A DNA stretch of 64,000 nt, taken from contig CAJJDP010000081.1 in the NCBI GenBank assembly GCA_905182995.1, positions 1,466 to 65,465 on the forward strand. The letters are read 5' to 3'. A program made the translations under genes and the position numbers. Within the stretch, counting starts at the first letter, position 1. Each line of letters opens with the position of its first letter. Shown here in pieces: positions 25,201 to 35,881 of the stretch. The notes under the pieces were generated by a model. It saw only the letters and a list, made by a program, of their open reading frames with translations, made no database searches and was not told the DNA's origin. The DNA comes from Paramecium octaurelia. Taxonomy: Eukaryota; Ciliophora; Oligohymenophorea; Peniculida; Parameciidae.

Positions 25201-25364
25201 ACTCTTATACAATGGGATTCTTCAACAGGTTTTGATGACACTGATTGCTATTGTCTTGGTTGTTATTGTTGTTATTGTTATGGTTATTGCTATTGATAGA
25301 CACTCTCTACAATTTTAAATTAATTCTTCGGTTATCCTAGTAATTGATTGGAATTTTAGTTCAT
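22282..25364 (-). CDS. Rho guanine-nucleotide exchange factor, DH-PH-PX-FERM
   Basis: 979 residues; exactly 980 codons after removing introns 24596-24617, 23922-23944, 23682-23707, 23121-23143, 22770-22792 and 22369-22394. After a polyglutamine N-terminus comes a DH domain (about 80-270) with VIAEIINTERTYVNDL and the conserved SFLVKPIQRLPKYILL helix, then a PH domain (about 290-420). A PX-like domain (about 430-560) follows with IRYSEIEAMSIKYKQRYP and LPDKNW. The rest is FERM-like: a ubiquitin-like F1 (VIITFPDGTETALGVTEQTR), a helical F2 (EYCLFAALYFHMKHQRLDDK) and a PTB-like F3 (LGLEVHPTIYLGLSIHKIHF). DH-PH units load GTP on Rho GTPases; PX and FERM bind phosphoinositides and membrane proteins. 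Just before the DH, one alternative frame (LWQEIIEALLKDEKK) reads better for about 25 codons, suggesting two compensating indels. Confidence 0.85.
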
Positions 25365-25398
25365 TTATAAAACAAATAATATTATTTACAATCAGAAT

Positions 25399-26101
25399 TC
25401 ACATTTAGGGATTCTAAATTTCTCTAAAACTAGCCATTGATCTAACATCGTCAGACCTATTGGAATCACTCAAATGTGGGACACTCTGAATACCAGTTAA
25501 AGTTTTGATGGCATTTCTTTATAAGGTAGCCCTAGCTCTTTTTCTGCCAATTCTTAAAAATCGTTTTGCCAAGGAAATGCCAACAATCCATGATTCTGAA
25601 AATCTGTTCTTCTTTTTCTTTAATATTTCCTCTTTTCTCTGTTATTCCATCTTTGTTACAGTGTCACCTTTGGTTAACTAGAAATGTCTATCTTTCTATT
25701 CATCAAAGTCCCTCTTTTTTCTTTTTAATTCTTCAACTTCATGTTGCCATCTCATGAATGTCATAAAGTCCTTGCTTTTTAATTTAACAGTTATTTTCCC
25801 TTACTGATAAAATTCTTCTATATGGTTGTTTTCACTCAATTCAGAATTTTACTATAGTCCTTTTAAAAAATTAATTTGCTATTTCTCATTAGAAATGCTT
25901 CTTATTGGAATATTGGGTAATTTTATCTATTATTTGTTATCTTTGACCAACAATTTTAAGGATGCAGCTGCTTGTTATCTAAGTAAGTAATTTGTAGAAT
26001 GTTGGGACTTTTGGGAATTTGAAGATTCTTCAGAAGTAATTGTAAATGAACTTGAATCAGAGGAGATTTAAAATTCAAATTTTTTTCCCTATATAACTCA
26101 T
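25399..26101 (-). CDS. lysine-rich hypothetical protein, one homopolymer frameshift
   Basis: About 233 residues. The only suitable ATG (26101; MSYIGKKFEFQ) is separated from the main frame by a run of seven T on the plus strand (26080-26086); with six T the gene is exactly 234 codons. It has a Ser-rich N-terminus (SSDSSSFTITSEESSNSQKS), a Gln/Asn-rich middle, then a highly charged helical region (MRWQHEVEELKRKKRDFDEQ) with IQ-like basic text (LAKRFLRIGRKRARATLQRN). Calmodulin-type IQ binding is conceivable but not demonstrable. It lies 34 bp upstream of the RhoGEF start on the same strand. Confidence 0.6.
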
Positions 26102-26680
26102 ATTTATGTTGATTTACTTTTTTCTTGCTAACTGATTTAATTGGTTATTCTTAAGGAGCTTCTTAATCCACCACTTATGAAAATTGGGCTTAAGATCTTT
26201 GGCTTAAGATCATTTGCAAAGAAGTACGAGGATCAACGCTTTGTCTCATTTGATTCATTTCTTTAGATATAACTTATTGCAATTTAAATCGTCCAATTCC
26301 TATTGGTTAATCCATGTCAATGTAATTAAAATAAAGAAAGAGAATTGATATATCTGATGATCGTATTAATTTCATATCATTTTGAAAGCTCTCTTTTTCA
26401 ATGATGAACCTGTGCTCAAATTACGGAAACTCAAACTGAAGAAATTGGCAGATTTAGAAACTTATATTCATCAATAAAACTAACGGAGAGGATCATTTGA
26501 CCAAAATCTCAATAACAACAACAACAATTTGTAACATCTAAAAAATCAATAACACAATGGGGGCAAAATAATCGATTACGTTAAAGTTTAGAATAGAGAG
26601 TAACCACTTATGATCCATTAATAGGATAAACTAAGTAAGATTGTAACAAAAATTTTTGAACCGTTCACGCATTCTCTAAG
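26102..26680. other. intergenic or 5' extension of the next gene
   Basis: Left part is spacer between divergent genes. From 26361 two plus-strand frames stay open into the next gene. The frame shared with that gene reads Q-rich coding-like text (RVTTYDPLIGQTKQDCNKNF) but carries TGA near 26510 and 26658, so a longer, damaged 5' end of the downstream gene is possible. Confidence 0.35.
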
Positions 26681-27506
26681 ATGAACCCCAAAAAAACAAA
26701 GAAAAAGAGCTACCGTTTGTTGAAGTAATCATCAACCTATGTCAATCTTTAGGAATATCTTTATAGAAGAACATTTAATAACATCATTAAAAAATCACAT
26801 CTGAAACATGATACCATCAAAGCATCTTTGTAAAAAGTCGAGACGTTCCTAAGTAGCATTGATACAACAAAAGATCAATTCGTTCAAATTTCTCCCCAGA
26901 CTCAATCAAAAAACACCTAAATAAAGACAACCAGAAATGAAGAAAATTCATCTCATTCTATAAAATCTCAATTATTTAACGTAAGCGAAACTCCAACAGG
27001 TAGAGATAGATCAACATCCCTGAAGTAAACGATTGAGTAGAACAACGAAATTAGAAGTAAATCAATAACATTATCATTCTTAGATTTGAGGAGAGATAAA
27101 GTCAAAGAAATAATTTACAAAACTGAGGAAACTAGAGAACGTAGTATGGCAGCTGTAAGATATTTGCTAACTTAATTAGAAACTATCTGTTTACAGTGAA
27201 AAACCAGACAGTATATAACCAACAAAAAAATAATTATAATAACTTCGATACAAATGGGTTAGAAAACTAAAATATAAGATTGAATTACACAACAATTAGA
27301 TGAAATAATTTATGGAGTTCTTAGATTATCTGAAATCCTCTGATGTTATGATAACAAATGAGGATCACAAGTATTTAAAATACTACAGAGATAAATTATT
27401 AAATGGCGATCATCTAGTTGATCATGACTTTGAGATGATGGTTAAGAATCAAACAACTAATATTATCGGGTAACTAATACGCAGCCTTATCGCTGTCGAA
27501 CATTGA
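26681..27506 (+). CDS. hypothetical protein, helical
   Basis: 266 residues with one 25-nt intron at 27155-27179. Starts MNPKKTKKKSYRLLKQ, followed by a helical segment, a Ser/Thr/Gln-rich linker (SKNTQIKTTRNEENSSHSIK), and a second helical half (QLRYKWVRKLKYKIELHNNQ, then MEFLDYLKSSDVMITNEDHK). No family recognised. The start was taken as the first ATG after an in-frame TGA at about 26658, although coding-like sequence continues further upstream in the same frame. Ends about 100 bp before the acyl-CoA-binding gene on the same strand. Confidence 0.6.
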
Positions 27507-27612
27507 TCTATGTTTATGTAACAAATTATACAAGAATTCTAGATAAAAATTATTAATTATGCTATTCTTAAGCAAATAAATAATAAATCTTTTATATATT
27601 AATTTAATCCAA

Positions 27613-27937
27613 ATGGCATAGAATGTATGCATATTTTCTCATTATTTCATAGTTCGAATTAGCAGCTGAAGAAGTTAAATCATTCGTTGATAAATTGAAT
27701 GATCAAACAAAATTGTAGATTTATGGATTATACAAATAAGCAACAGTGGGAGATGTTAATATAGGTATTCTGTAAAATGATAAATATTAAGGTAAGCCAG
27801 GAATTCTTGATCAAAAAGGCAGAGCAAAATGGGATGCATGGAATGCCAATAAGGGAAAGTCTACAGAATAAGCAAAAACTGAATATGTTTAAGTTGTGAA
27901 AGCTAATGCCCCAGCTGATATTGCAAAAAACTTATGA
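27613..27937 (+). CDS. acyl-CoA-binding protein (ACBP)
   Basis: A short cytosolic protein that binds medium and long-chain acyl-CoA esters. One intron at 27625-27652 (28 nt) is certain. The conserved ACBP core is plain: LYGLYKQATVGDVN, then KPGILDQKGRAKWDAWNANK with the invariant KWDAW. Between them an extra 27 nt (about 27765-27791, GTATTC...TTAAG) breaks the family spacing. Removing it gives 89 residues, the normal ACBP length; keeping it gives 98. It has a GTA donor but an AAG acceptor, and being a multiple of three without TGA it would pass translation if retained. Family assignment is firm. Confidence 0.93.
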
Positions 27938-28686
27938 GTTTATGAAATGATCATATCATATTAAATGTTACATTAATTTATCATTATCATGAAAGAATAA
28001 CAAAAAAACAATATGAATGATAATTATATCTTAATAATAGACTATCAAGGATTAGAGAATCGAAATGCAACTTGAATTTACAATTGAAAGTTTAGTTACA
28101 GACCCACCTTATTAGATGTAAAGTTATTCGCAACTAAAATTTATAAGCAAAGCTATCATTCTCTTAAGCTCTAAACCTGCTTATTCTTTATTTTTAGATA
28201 CTTAGTTTAATATGACTGAAAATTACTTAACTTGAATGTTCTTCAAAATAATTAAATAATTAAAAACATTAATCATTAATCTAATTCCTCTTTGAATAAA
28301 TTTAGATTCATAGATGAATAGAGATAATTTAAATTTATTTCTAATCTATTCTAAAACTATCAGATAATCACATCTAGAAATATGAAATTATTTTAGATGA
28401 ACCAATTCACTCAAAGGTTCTTTAAAAATAAGGATTTAGCTCTTAATGAGAAGACTATGAAAATCTAGAAAGAACAATTTATTTAAGAGAAATGATAAAG
28501 TTTCTTTAACAGTCTCTTTAAAAATTAAAGCAAAGTACATTGTTATATTCCTAATTTATTGTAGTTCATTCGGAAAGGAAGATGATTTATATTTGTAATC
28601 ATATATTGATTGAATCTAATCCTATGTGTTTAGAGGATTCTGGATAGTTTTACAAATGATTATAATGATGTATAATAATTGATATA
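27938..28686. other. intergenic with short open frames
   Basis: Three short plus-strand ATG frames (about 28, 56 and 32 codons; starts near 27989, 28064 and 28398) look mildly coding but cannot be linked into a gene, and none matches a family. The right end is the 3' flank of the ammonium transporter. Confidence 0.4.
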
Positions 28687-29984
28687 TCAATGGAATATGG
28701 ATTTCTTTTATGAATTTAAAAGGGATTTGGTTTCTACAGTTTAGTCACTGAAAACATAGGCTTCGCCACCAGCTAACAATTTAAATATGATTCACATACC
28801 ATAGCTTTAATCGATTCCCAAGGATTCCTATTCAGGTTTAATCTTAAAGATTCCAAAACCTTTCAATGGTACCAATATTGCTAAAATGAGGAGAGCCCAT
28901 CCAGCAATAGAGAGTAATCCTACAATTTAGATTCCAAATGATTTTAGATTATTGCCATAAAATAATCCATGGGATCTTGACAATATTCCGTATAAAAGTG
29001 TACCAAGAACTCCTGGGACAAGATGAGCACCTACTGCTTATCCTGGATCATCTACATGAGATCTTTTAACTATTAATTATATCACAAGGTAAGAGATTCC
29101 AGCTAATGTTCCAATTAAGGCAGCAGCCCATAATTAAATGTCATCAACGCTTGCACTGACTGCTACGACTCCTGCAAGTGCTCCTCTAGCGATTGTTATT
29201 AAACTTGTTTTTTCTTTTTTCAAATAATAAGAGACATAACTGCTCAATCCACCAAATGATGCAGCCAACAAAGCATTTACAGGAACTAATCCCTTGACAT
29301 AAGTTGCTGATCCTCTATTCAACCCAGAAAGGAATATGATTTATACAACAACAAGTAAGATGGTACCGATTCCAACGAAGAATGGTGCATGATGTGGGAA
29401 GATTCCTGGATGAATTTTTCCATTTTGATCTCTACGCTCATGTAATAATAATGATGCCACCAAAGCAGTAACACCTCCAAACACATGAATTACTGAGCTT
29501 CCTCCAAAGTCTTAGAATCCAAATATATTCAACCATCCTTAACCAAAAGTCCAATGAACAACTATTGGATACAAGAGTCCTTATAGGATGATCACACCAA
29601 AACTGAATGAGAAGAATCTTGACCTCTCCAAAGTGCCTAATGCAAAGATTGAAGTAACGAAAATGGCAGCAATAGTGTGGAATACAAAGTTGTCATAATC
29701 ATTTTTGCTTGGTGTTGATTCAAATGATGCAGCGGCAAATAATGATTTACCAATGAATTTGTTTGAATCCTATCCAAATGCAAATGCATAGCCAGTCTAA
29801 TAATATTTGATTGTCTTACAATATAGAAAGCCAGAATTGTTAAGATTCCACCCAATAAAATTGTAATAATAGCAGATTGAACTGATTTGTATCTGACCGC
29901 TCCGGCAGCTATCATTGAATATCCTAATAGTCCTAGGATAGAAAAGAAAGCGCAAGATAACACCCAAGTTTCATCTAAAGCCAT
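28687..29984 (-). CDS. ammonium transporter, Amt/MEP/Rh family
   Basis: 415 residues (416 codons) after removing introns at 29797-29819 and 28773-28799. It is a polytopic plasma-membrane protein with about eleven hydrophobic segments that conducts ammonium or ammonia. Family motifs: an N-terminal AAGAVRYKS equivalent to the GxxRxKN region, HWTFGQGWLNIFGFQDFGGS followed by SVIH (first pore His), and VGAHLVPGVLG (second pore His). The C-terminus after the second intron is short and polar (GGEAYVFSDQTVETKS). Starts MALDETWV, leaving a short N-terminus for the family. It follows the SRP receptor gene on the same strand with an 82-bp gap. No lesion seen. Confidence 0.94.
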
Positions 29985-30066
29985 TTGATTCCGTTAAAAT
30001 TATTAATTACTTTTTGGAATTCAAATTTTGTTTTTATATTTGGATATTATGTATATTTCAATACTT

Positions 30067-31900
30067 TCATTGTAATAATGCTCTTACAACAGTATTCACA
30101 TTTAATTTTTTTAAATGTGTATATTTCTGTCCTACTCCAACGAACAGAATTGGTTTGCCTGTTGCTGATGTTAAGGATAATGCTGCACCAACTACCAAAT
30201 ATGATTAATCATTTACCTTTTTCATCAACAGTGTCAAATTTACTTAAAATTATAGCATCGATCTCTCTTACGTTATCCTTTGGACTATTCACAATCAAAG
30301 CTTTATTAAAATTAACCAATTAATCTACTCCATCGTTACCAACGAGGGCCTCCCCTACAAATAAAACAAGATCAGGATTATTCATTGTAACTATCCTTGA
30401 CAATGCTCTCATCAAAGGTTCGTTGTGTTACATTCTTCCAGCTGTATCTACTAAAACAACATCAATTTTTTTGATCGTTGCTTCTCTTATAGCTTAATAA
30501 GCAATCTCGGGAGGATCATCTTTATATCCTCTATCATAAACTGGAATTCCCAAACATTATCCATGAGTCTTTAATTATTCTACAGCTCCAGCTCTGAAAT
30601 TATCACATGCTGCAATCATCAATGAGAATCCTTAACTTTTGAATAAGTATCCTAATTTTGCTAATGTTGTTGATTTTCCAACCCCATTAACTCCTATGAT
30701 TACTATTACATAAGGTTTTTGTTTTTCTTTTGCTCTCAATGCTTCAGCAATAATATCAATGTGTCTATTTGGTGTCAGAATTCTTGTTAACGTTGACTTC
30801 ATTGCTTCTTATACTGATGTTCTGATTGATTAAAATGCTTTTGTTTTTGTAGCCAATAAATTGGTTTTTATGGAGTCAACTAATTTTTATGCTATTTCTT
30901 CTGCTACATTTTTCTACATTAAGGCATTTTTGAAATCATCTAAAACTGGTAACAGATCTTCTTCAGTTAATTATTTATTTCCTGTTAGGTTCTAAATCTT
31001 TCCTGTCAATTTTTAAAATAAACCTTGTTTTTTTTGTTATTTTGGATTTTCATCATCTGAACCGAATAAAGGATCATCATCACCAACAAATTACTTTAAT
31101 AAATCATCTTCTTATTCTTAAGTCATATATTTCTCATTTTAATTGGATTAGACTTAACTTTGTCCCTTACTAGTGAAATCCAAAGATTCAATTTATTTTT
31201 TTGTTATGTTTGTATTCATAATGACAGACTATTTTGGTGATCTACTATCAACAGGAGATTTAGCACCATCTTAAGGGGACTTTGTACCATCTTTTGGAGA
31301 TCGTGTTCCAGACTTTTATTACATCTTCATTTTTATTATTTCTGATTTGCTTAACTTTTATTAACCATCATTTGGCTCTTCATTCGGCGTATTACCTGTT
31401 TCAACCTTTGGTTCGAATGTTGAAAATTATTCTTACTATTAATCTTATGTTCTTGTTGGTCCTTCTTTTTCTTTCTCACTCCTTTTGTCACAATACAATT
31501 ACCACATCTTCATGACTTCCTCAAAACCAGAATCAAACTCTGGAATAGACCTACCCTGTAAGATGACATAAATACTTGTAAATTCCTTTTTATTTAATTG
31601 CAGGATTGTATATTTATTTGAATTAAGTTTACAACATTTTCAACAATACATCGATATATTGGATGAAAAAGATTTCTTGATAAGAAACGATAAATATCAA
31701 TCCTAATTCATTTAATATGACCCATTGAACTTTCATTGATCCCAATTATAATGATGTTTTCTATTGTAAACATCCATCGATGACTTTTCCCAAAACATCC
31801 TCCTTTATTTAGCATAGAGCCTAGTTGTTTAATGAAATCAGAATACTTTGTAAAATAGGATGACTCCGCCAGTAGTTATAATACTTACTAAATCGATCAT
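30067..31900 (-). CDS. signal recognition particle receptor alpha subunit (SRPRA)
   Basis: 585 residues (586 codons) with introns 31821-31846, 31551-31575 and 30192-30216. The N-terminus [18 protein letters not shown] and the following [17 protein letters not shown] form the SRX domain that binds the beta subunit at the ER membrane. A charged, Ser/Pro-rich linker ([19 protein letters not shown]) follows. The C-terminal NG GTPase has [20 protein letters not shown] (P-loop), [33 protein letters not shown], an [10 protein letters not shown] stretch in place of TKxD, and [12 protein letters not shown]. It docks ribosome-SRP complexes for cotranslational targeting. SRX introns sit in the expected short size class. 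No lesion seen. Confidence 0.95.
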
Positions 31901-31945
31901 TAAAATTACACGTAATTAATTTAATATTAAATAAATTAATAAAAT

Positions 31946-32663
31946 ATGGGGATAATAAGTTTTCATAAATTACTATTCTACCATGAAGGTTTATTGCCTT
32001 ATAAAGATTTGATAAAGAAATAAATCACAATTACAATTTTAGTTGGTATCGGATAATTATTAATTAATGTTATCATCTCCATTCAATTTTAGTAAGCCAA
32101 TGATAATTCTCACGATTATATCTAAAGGAAATTAACTTCTTACAATTTAGAAACTAAGAGTTAAATTCCTTGAAATTACGCTGTCTTTCTAATATATTTT
32201 CTCATTATTGCCTATATTACCAATACTATTATTTTAATAATATTAACATATTTCTATTTACAAGCAGTATTAATATCTTCTTTTATCCTCAAAATTAACA
32301 CAAGAAAGCATCAATAATTCCTTTTGTCGGCATTTGGATTAATTGCAAATACTTTTGCAAAGCTCTACTGCTTTTTCTATTGATTGGTTAAGAAGACTGT
32401 TTTCAATATCCATTAAAGCACTTGTGATTTATACTGTATTTAATGATAAAGGATTCTCATCTATTTATTTAAACTTATTCAATTAAAATTTTAATCAGCA
32501 AGTTACAACTCTCTCTCGTTTAAAACAAAAACAAGCAAACTCATTTTTGCTACACTAAAGACATGCCTTCTTGATGGGTTTTATTAAATTTGTGATTCGC
32601 TATTGCTTATCCAATCATATATTGTCAAAATTATAAATAATTTTGATTATAACAAAATTATGA
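31946..32663 (+). pseudogene. putative multi-pass membrane protein, frame broken
   Basis: Starts MGIISFHKLLFYHEG only 46 bp from the divergent SRP receptor start. The first 75 codons include a hydrophobic segment (ITITILVGIGQLLINVIISI) and stop at TGA near 32174. In the same frame beyond that TGA, very hydrophobic text continues (FLIIAYITNTIILIILTYFY) to another TGA near 32380, then coding-like text appears in a second frame up to TGA 32661. The shape resembles a small polytopic ER protein; ARV1 came to mind, but its N-terminal Cys motif is absent. No valid intron resolves the breaks, so it is listed as broken or error-bearing. Confidence 0.4.
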
Positions 32664-32735
32664 GATTTATTAGATTGATTTATAAATGAACAAGCAATAA
32701 AAATATTTAGAAATAATTTTTATTGTTAATTATTA

Positions 32736-33635
32736 ATGTCTGCATCAAAGATCTTTTATTCACCATCACGCTCGAATGTTAATGTTTCAAATGTGTAACC
32801 ATATGCCGGAGACAGAGCACTTTCACCTAGCAGAGCCAAAATATCACAGTTGTCCGAAAAACTGTCTAATCTATAGCATTAGATTGACGAAGATCAAGCT
32901 GTAAGAGTTTTATGTTAATCATTAGTTTAAAAAAGAAACTTTTGAAAGCAAGATTAAAATTCTAGAAGACAGAGCAACCAAATAAGCTTAAGGAGATGAT
33001 TCAAAGTTCAAGTTGTTGAAGGAACAGCTCTAAAAGGTTGAAGAGGGTGCTTAAAATGAAAAAATCATTAGAGAAGTACTGATCGTTTAAGAAATAGGCT
33101 GGAGATGAGAAATTGAGATCAAAAGATTTAAAGGGATTAGAAGGATTTTTGAATAAAGAATTATAATCGGAAAAAATAAATAGAAAAGATTTTGAAGGAA
33201 AAATAATTAAGAATACGGACGATAAGGTTTATAGCTTAAAATTGGATTTGGCTAGATAGAAGAAATATAGAGAGGAAACTGAAGAGAAGAATGCTTAGGA
33301 GATTGGAGATCGTATTTTATAATTATAAGAAGAAGTAGAGGAGGAGAGAAGATAAAGGTACATTATTAATTAAATATTAAATTAGAGAGTAGTAAAATCA
33401 AAACACAATAAAGAGATTGGGTGATTCTATCTTAAAATTGTAAGAGATCTTGACAACTGAAAAGAAACAAAGAGAATAAGCCCAAAGCTAAATGTTCAGA
33501 ATGTTAGATGAAATGAACCACTATTTGAATAGCGAATTAACTAGTGAAAAGAATGAAAGAGAAGCAACAGAAGAGAGTTTGATCAATTTGATCGATCAAA
33601 CATGCAACAGAGTTGAAAATTCATTGAGAAAATGA
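32736..33635 (+). CDS. SF-assemblin / beta-giardin family coiled-coil protein
   Basis: 274 residues (275 codons), introns 32901-32925, 33076-33097 and 33358-33385. A Ser/Pro-rich head (MSASKIFYSPSRSNVN) carries SPSR-type phospho-site motifs and is followed by an almost unbroken coiled coil of Glu/Lys/Gln heptads, as in SF-assemblin. Typical text is KLQEILTTEKKQREQAQSQM and LNSELTSEKNEREATEESLI. SF-assemblins polymerise into striated fibres attached to basal bodies in algae and ciliates, so it probably acts at the cortical basal-body rootlets. Length fits the family. No lesion seen. Confidence 0.9.
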
Positions 33636-34242
33636 TATCATATATCTTAATACATTTAATTTTAAATAATGTTTAATTCTCTGATTTCGAGAATAATTTT
33701 AAAACGAATATAAGTATTATGATATTTGGTTTATGTGAACTTTGTTATTCTGCATTTTTCCAAATTCTATATGAAATTATAATCATTTGAATGATTTGGT
33801 TTTGTTTTGATATTTAGGTAACATCTCAGGATTTCGGAGATTCAAGTAATGGATTAAAAATCATAATATAATTTTATTAAGTACTTTTTACAATTAATTA
33901 TTATCATAATAAATGAAATTTCTGTGATGGACATGTCCTCTAATTCATTTAATTCTTCCACTTTTCGGATTTACAGTATTTTTGTATTTCTAGTTGTGTT
34001 AAGGAAAATTTCTGCTTCCTATAATAATAAATGAAAACTATAGGCTAAAAAAAAAGTGATTAAAAATGAATTATTTAATTTGTATTTTAAACTACCATTC
34101 TTCAAGTTTTGAATGCAAACCTTTTAGTTTTAGTATCATACTTCATTTCTACAATTATGATTGCATCATTTAACATACTATTTTTTTATAAATCCTAATA
34201 TGACACTAATTTAAAGATAGTGTTAATAATTAATAAAGCAGA
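33636..34242. other. intergenic, no gene seen
   Basis: About 600 bp of A+T-rich sequence between two genes on the same strand, with no open frame that looks coding. Longer than most spacers here. Confidence 0.6.
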
Positions 34243-35770
34243 ATGTTTGCATCTTCAATAGCTGAAGTCACCAAAAAAAGAATTCTTATGTTCGTCCTTT
34301 GTTTTTTCCAATATGCATTTTTGCATTGCTGTAGGTCAACGTGGAGCTATGTATCAGGTAGAATGGTAGGGGAAGAGTATTTCACGAAAGAATACCTTGG
34401 CTATATTAATTTTTCTTTTCTTTTTTGTTATGGGCTTGCGATATCGATGTATTGAATATCGTATTCGGTAGTTTAGGGCAATTTGGAGATAGAATGAGTC
34501 TTAAAGTATTTATTTTAATTGGAACATATACATCAAGTTTTGTATTCACTCTGATTGGCGTAATGATCTACATAGAAGCAAAGCATAATTATGTATTTCT
34601 GATTTTGCAAATAATTAATGGGATAGGACAATCAACTGCATGGTGTGGAGTGCTTGGTATAAATGTTAATTAATTCAGCAATTTTGAACAATTGGTTTGT
34701 AACAGATAAGAAAGTGATACTAATGGGATATTTTGCAGCCTGTCCAAATATAGGTAATATACTTGGTGACGTGTATTCTGGTATTTTGATAGGGAAAGAT
34801 AATTTACCATTATATGCACCTATATATTTAGCTGGGTCGTCATTATTCATAATGAATTTGATAGACACATTTTTGCTGGAAAATGCTCCACCTGAAGAAA
34901 CAAAAAGGAGGATGATTGAAGAATACGAAAAATCAAAAGTAAGTTAGCAACCTTAGCTTATGATATCAATGATTGAAAAAAAATACGAGGAAAATTTGGA
35001 TTAGTATTTAGATTACACAAGAAAAAGCTCACAAGTCTAAAAGAAATATAGTATTTCTTAAATGGCTGTTTAAGAAAAAAAGAATAATTTAAATAACCAA
35101 TTAAATTATTTTAATGCATGGTTTGTTCCAAATGTAGCACTCTATGCGTTTGCTTTTGGATGCGTAAAAGCAGTTTATTATATTCTTGGATTTTGGCTAC
35201 CAAATTATTTGGACTCAAAAGATGTCAAAGATGTTGCCTGGATTACAGCTATGATAGATGTAGGTTCAATTCCCGGAGGAATTCTCATTTGGTAATTTAT
35301 TTGTTGATATCACTATTCTAGTTTGATTGGATACTATTATAACAAAAGAGCAGTCATTACAGTACCGTCGTTATGGATAGGTACCATAATAATGATATCG
35401 GTGAGTTATAGTGGCTCATTTAAACATGAAATAGCAGGATATATGTGCTTAATATTCCTTACAGGATTATTTATTGGCGGATGCTACAATAATATTTCGA
35501 CTGCAATGACTGTAGAACTCAGTAATTAACCAGAATTAAAAAGTAACTATTATTTTCATTTTAGATAGTAAATCTGCAACCTCAACTGTTGTTTCAGTTA
35601 TTATGGGATATGCAGCCATGTTTGCAGCCATTAATTAATTGATAGTTCCTTATGTAGAAAAACGGTTGTTTCTTTATTGTAGTGCATTATCCATAATTGG
35701 AGGGGTATTTCTAACTCCATTGATTATCAATGAAGTAAAAAGAAATAAATAAATGTCTTAACCACAATGA
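34243..35770 (+). CDS. MFS sugar-phosphate / glycerol-3-phosphate transporter, SLC37-like
   Basis: 476 residues (477 codons), introns 34449-34471, 34657-34678 (ends CAG), 35292-35321 and 35543-35564. Twelve membrane segments are expected from the hydrophobicity pattern. The loop after TM2-3 carries the MFS motif as LGQFGDRMSLKVFILIGTYT, followed by QIINGIGQSTAWCGVL and NNWFVTDKKVILMGYFAACP typical of organophosphate antiporters. The charged central loop is Glu/Lys/Gln-rich. The second half has YYILGFWLPNYLDSKD, DVGSIPGGILI and SATSTVVSVIMGYAAM. It probably exchanges phosphate for a phosphorylated sugar or glycerol-3-phosphate in an internal membrane. Substrate not determinable. Confidence 0.85.
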
Positions 35771-35881
35771 TAAATTATTGATAATATGTCTCAAATGAGT
35801 TTAATGTTACAAAAATTAGTTAAAAATTATTTATAAAAGAAAATATTATTTGAATGATAATAAATCATAGACACTTCAATG

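Noticed and set aside
31946..32663. ARV1 lipid-homeostasis protein
   Set aside because: The membrane pattern is suggestive, but the N-terminal zinc-binding Cys motif is missing and the frame is broken.
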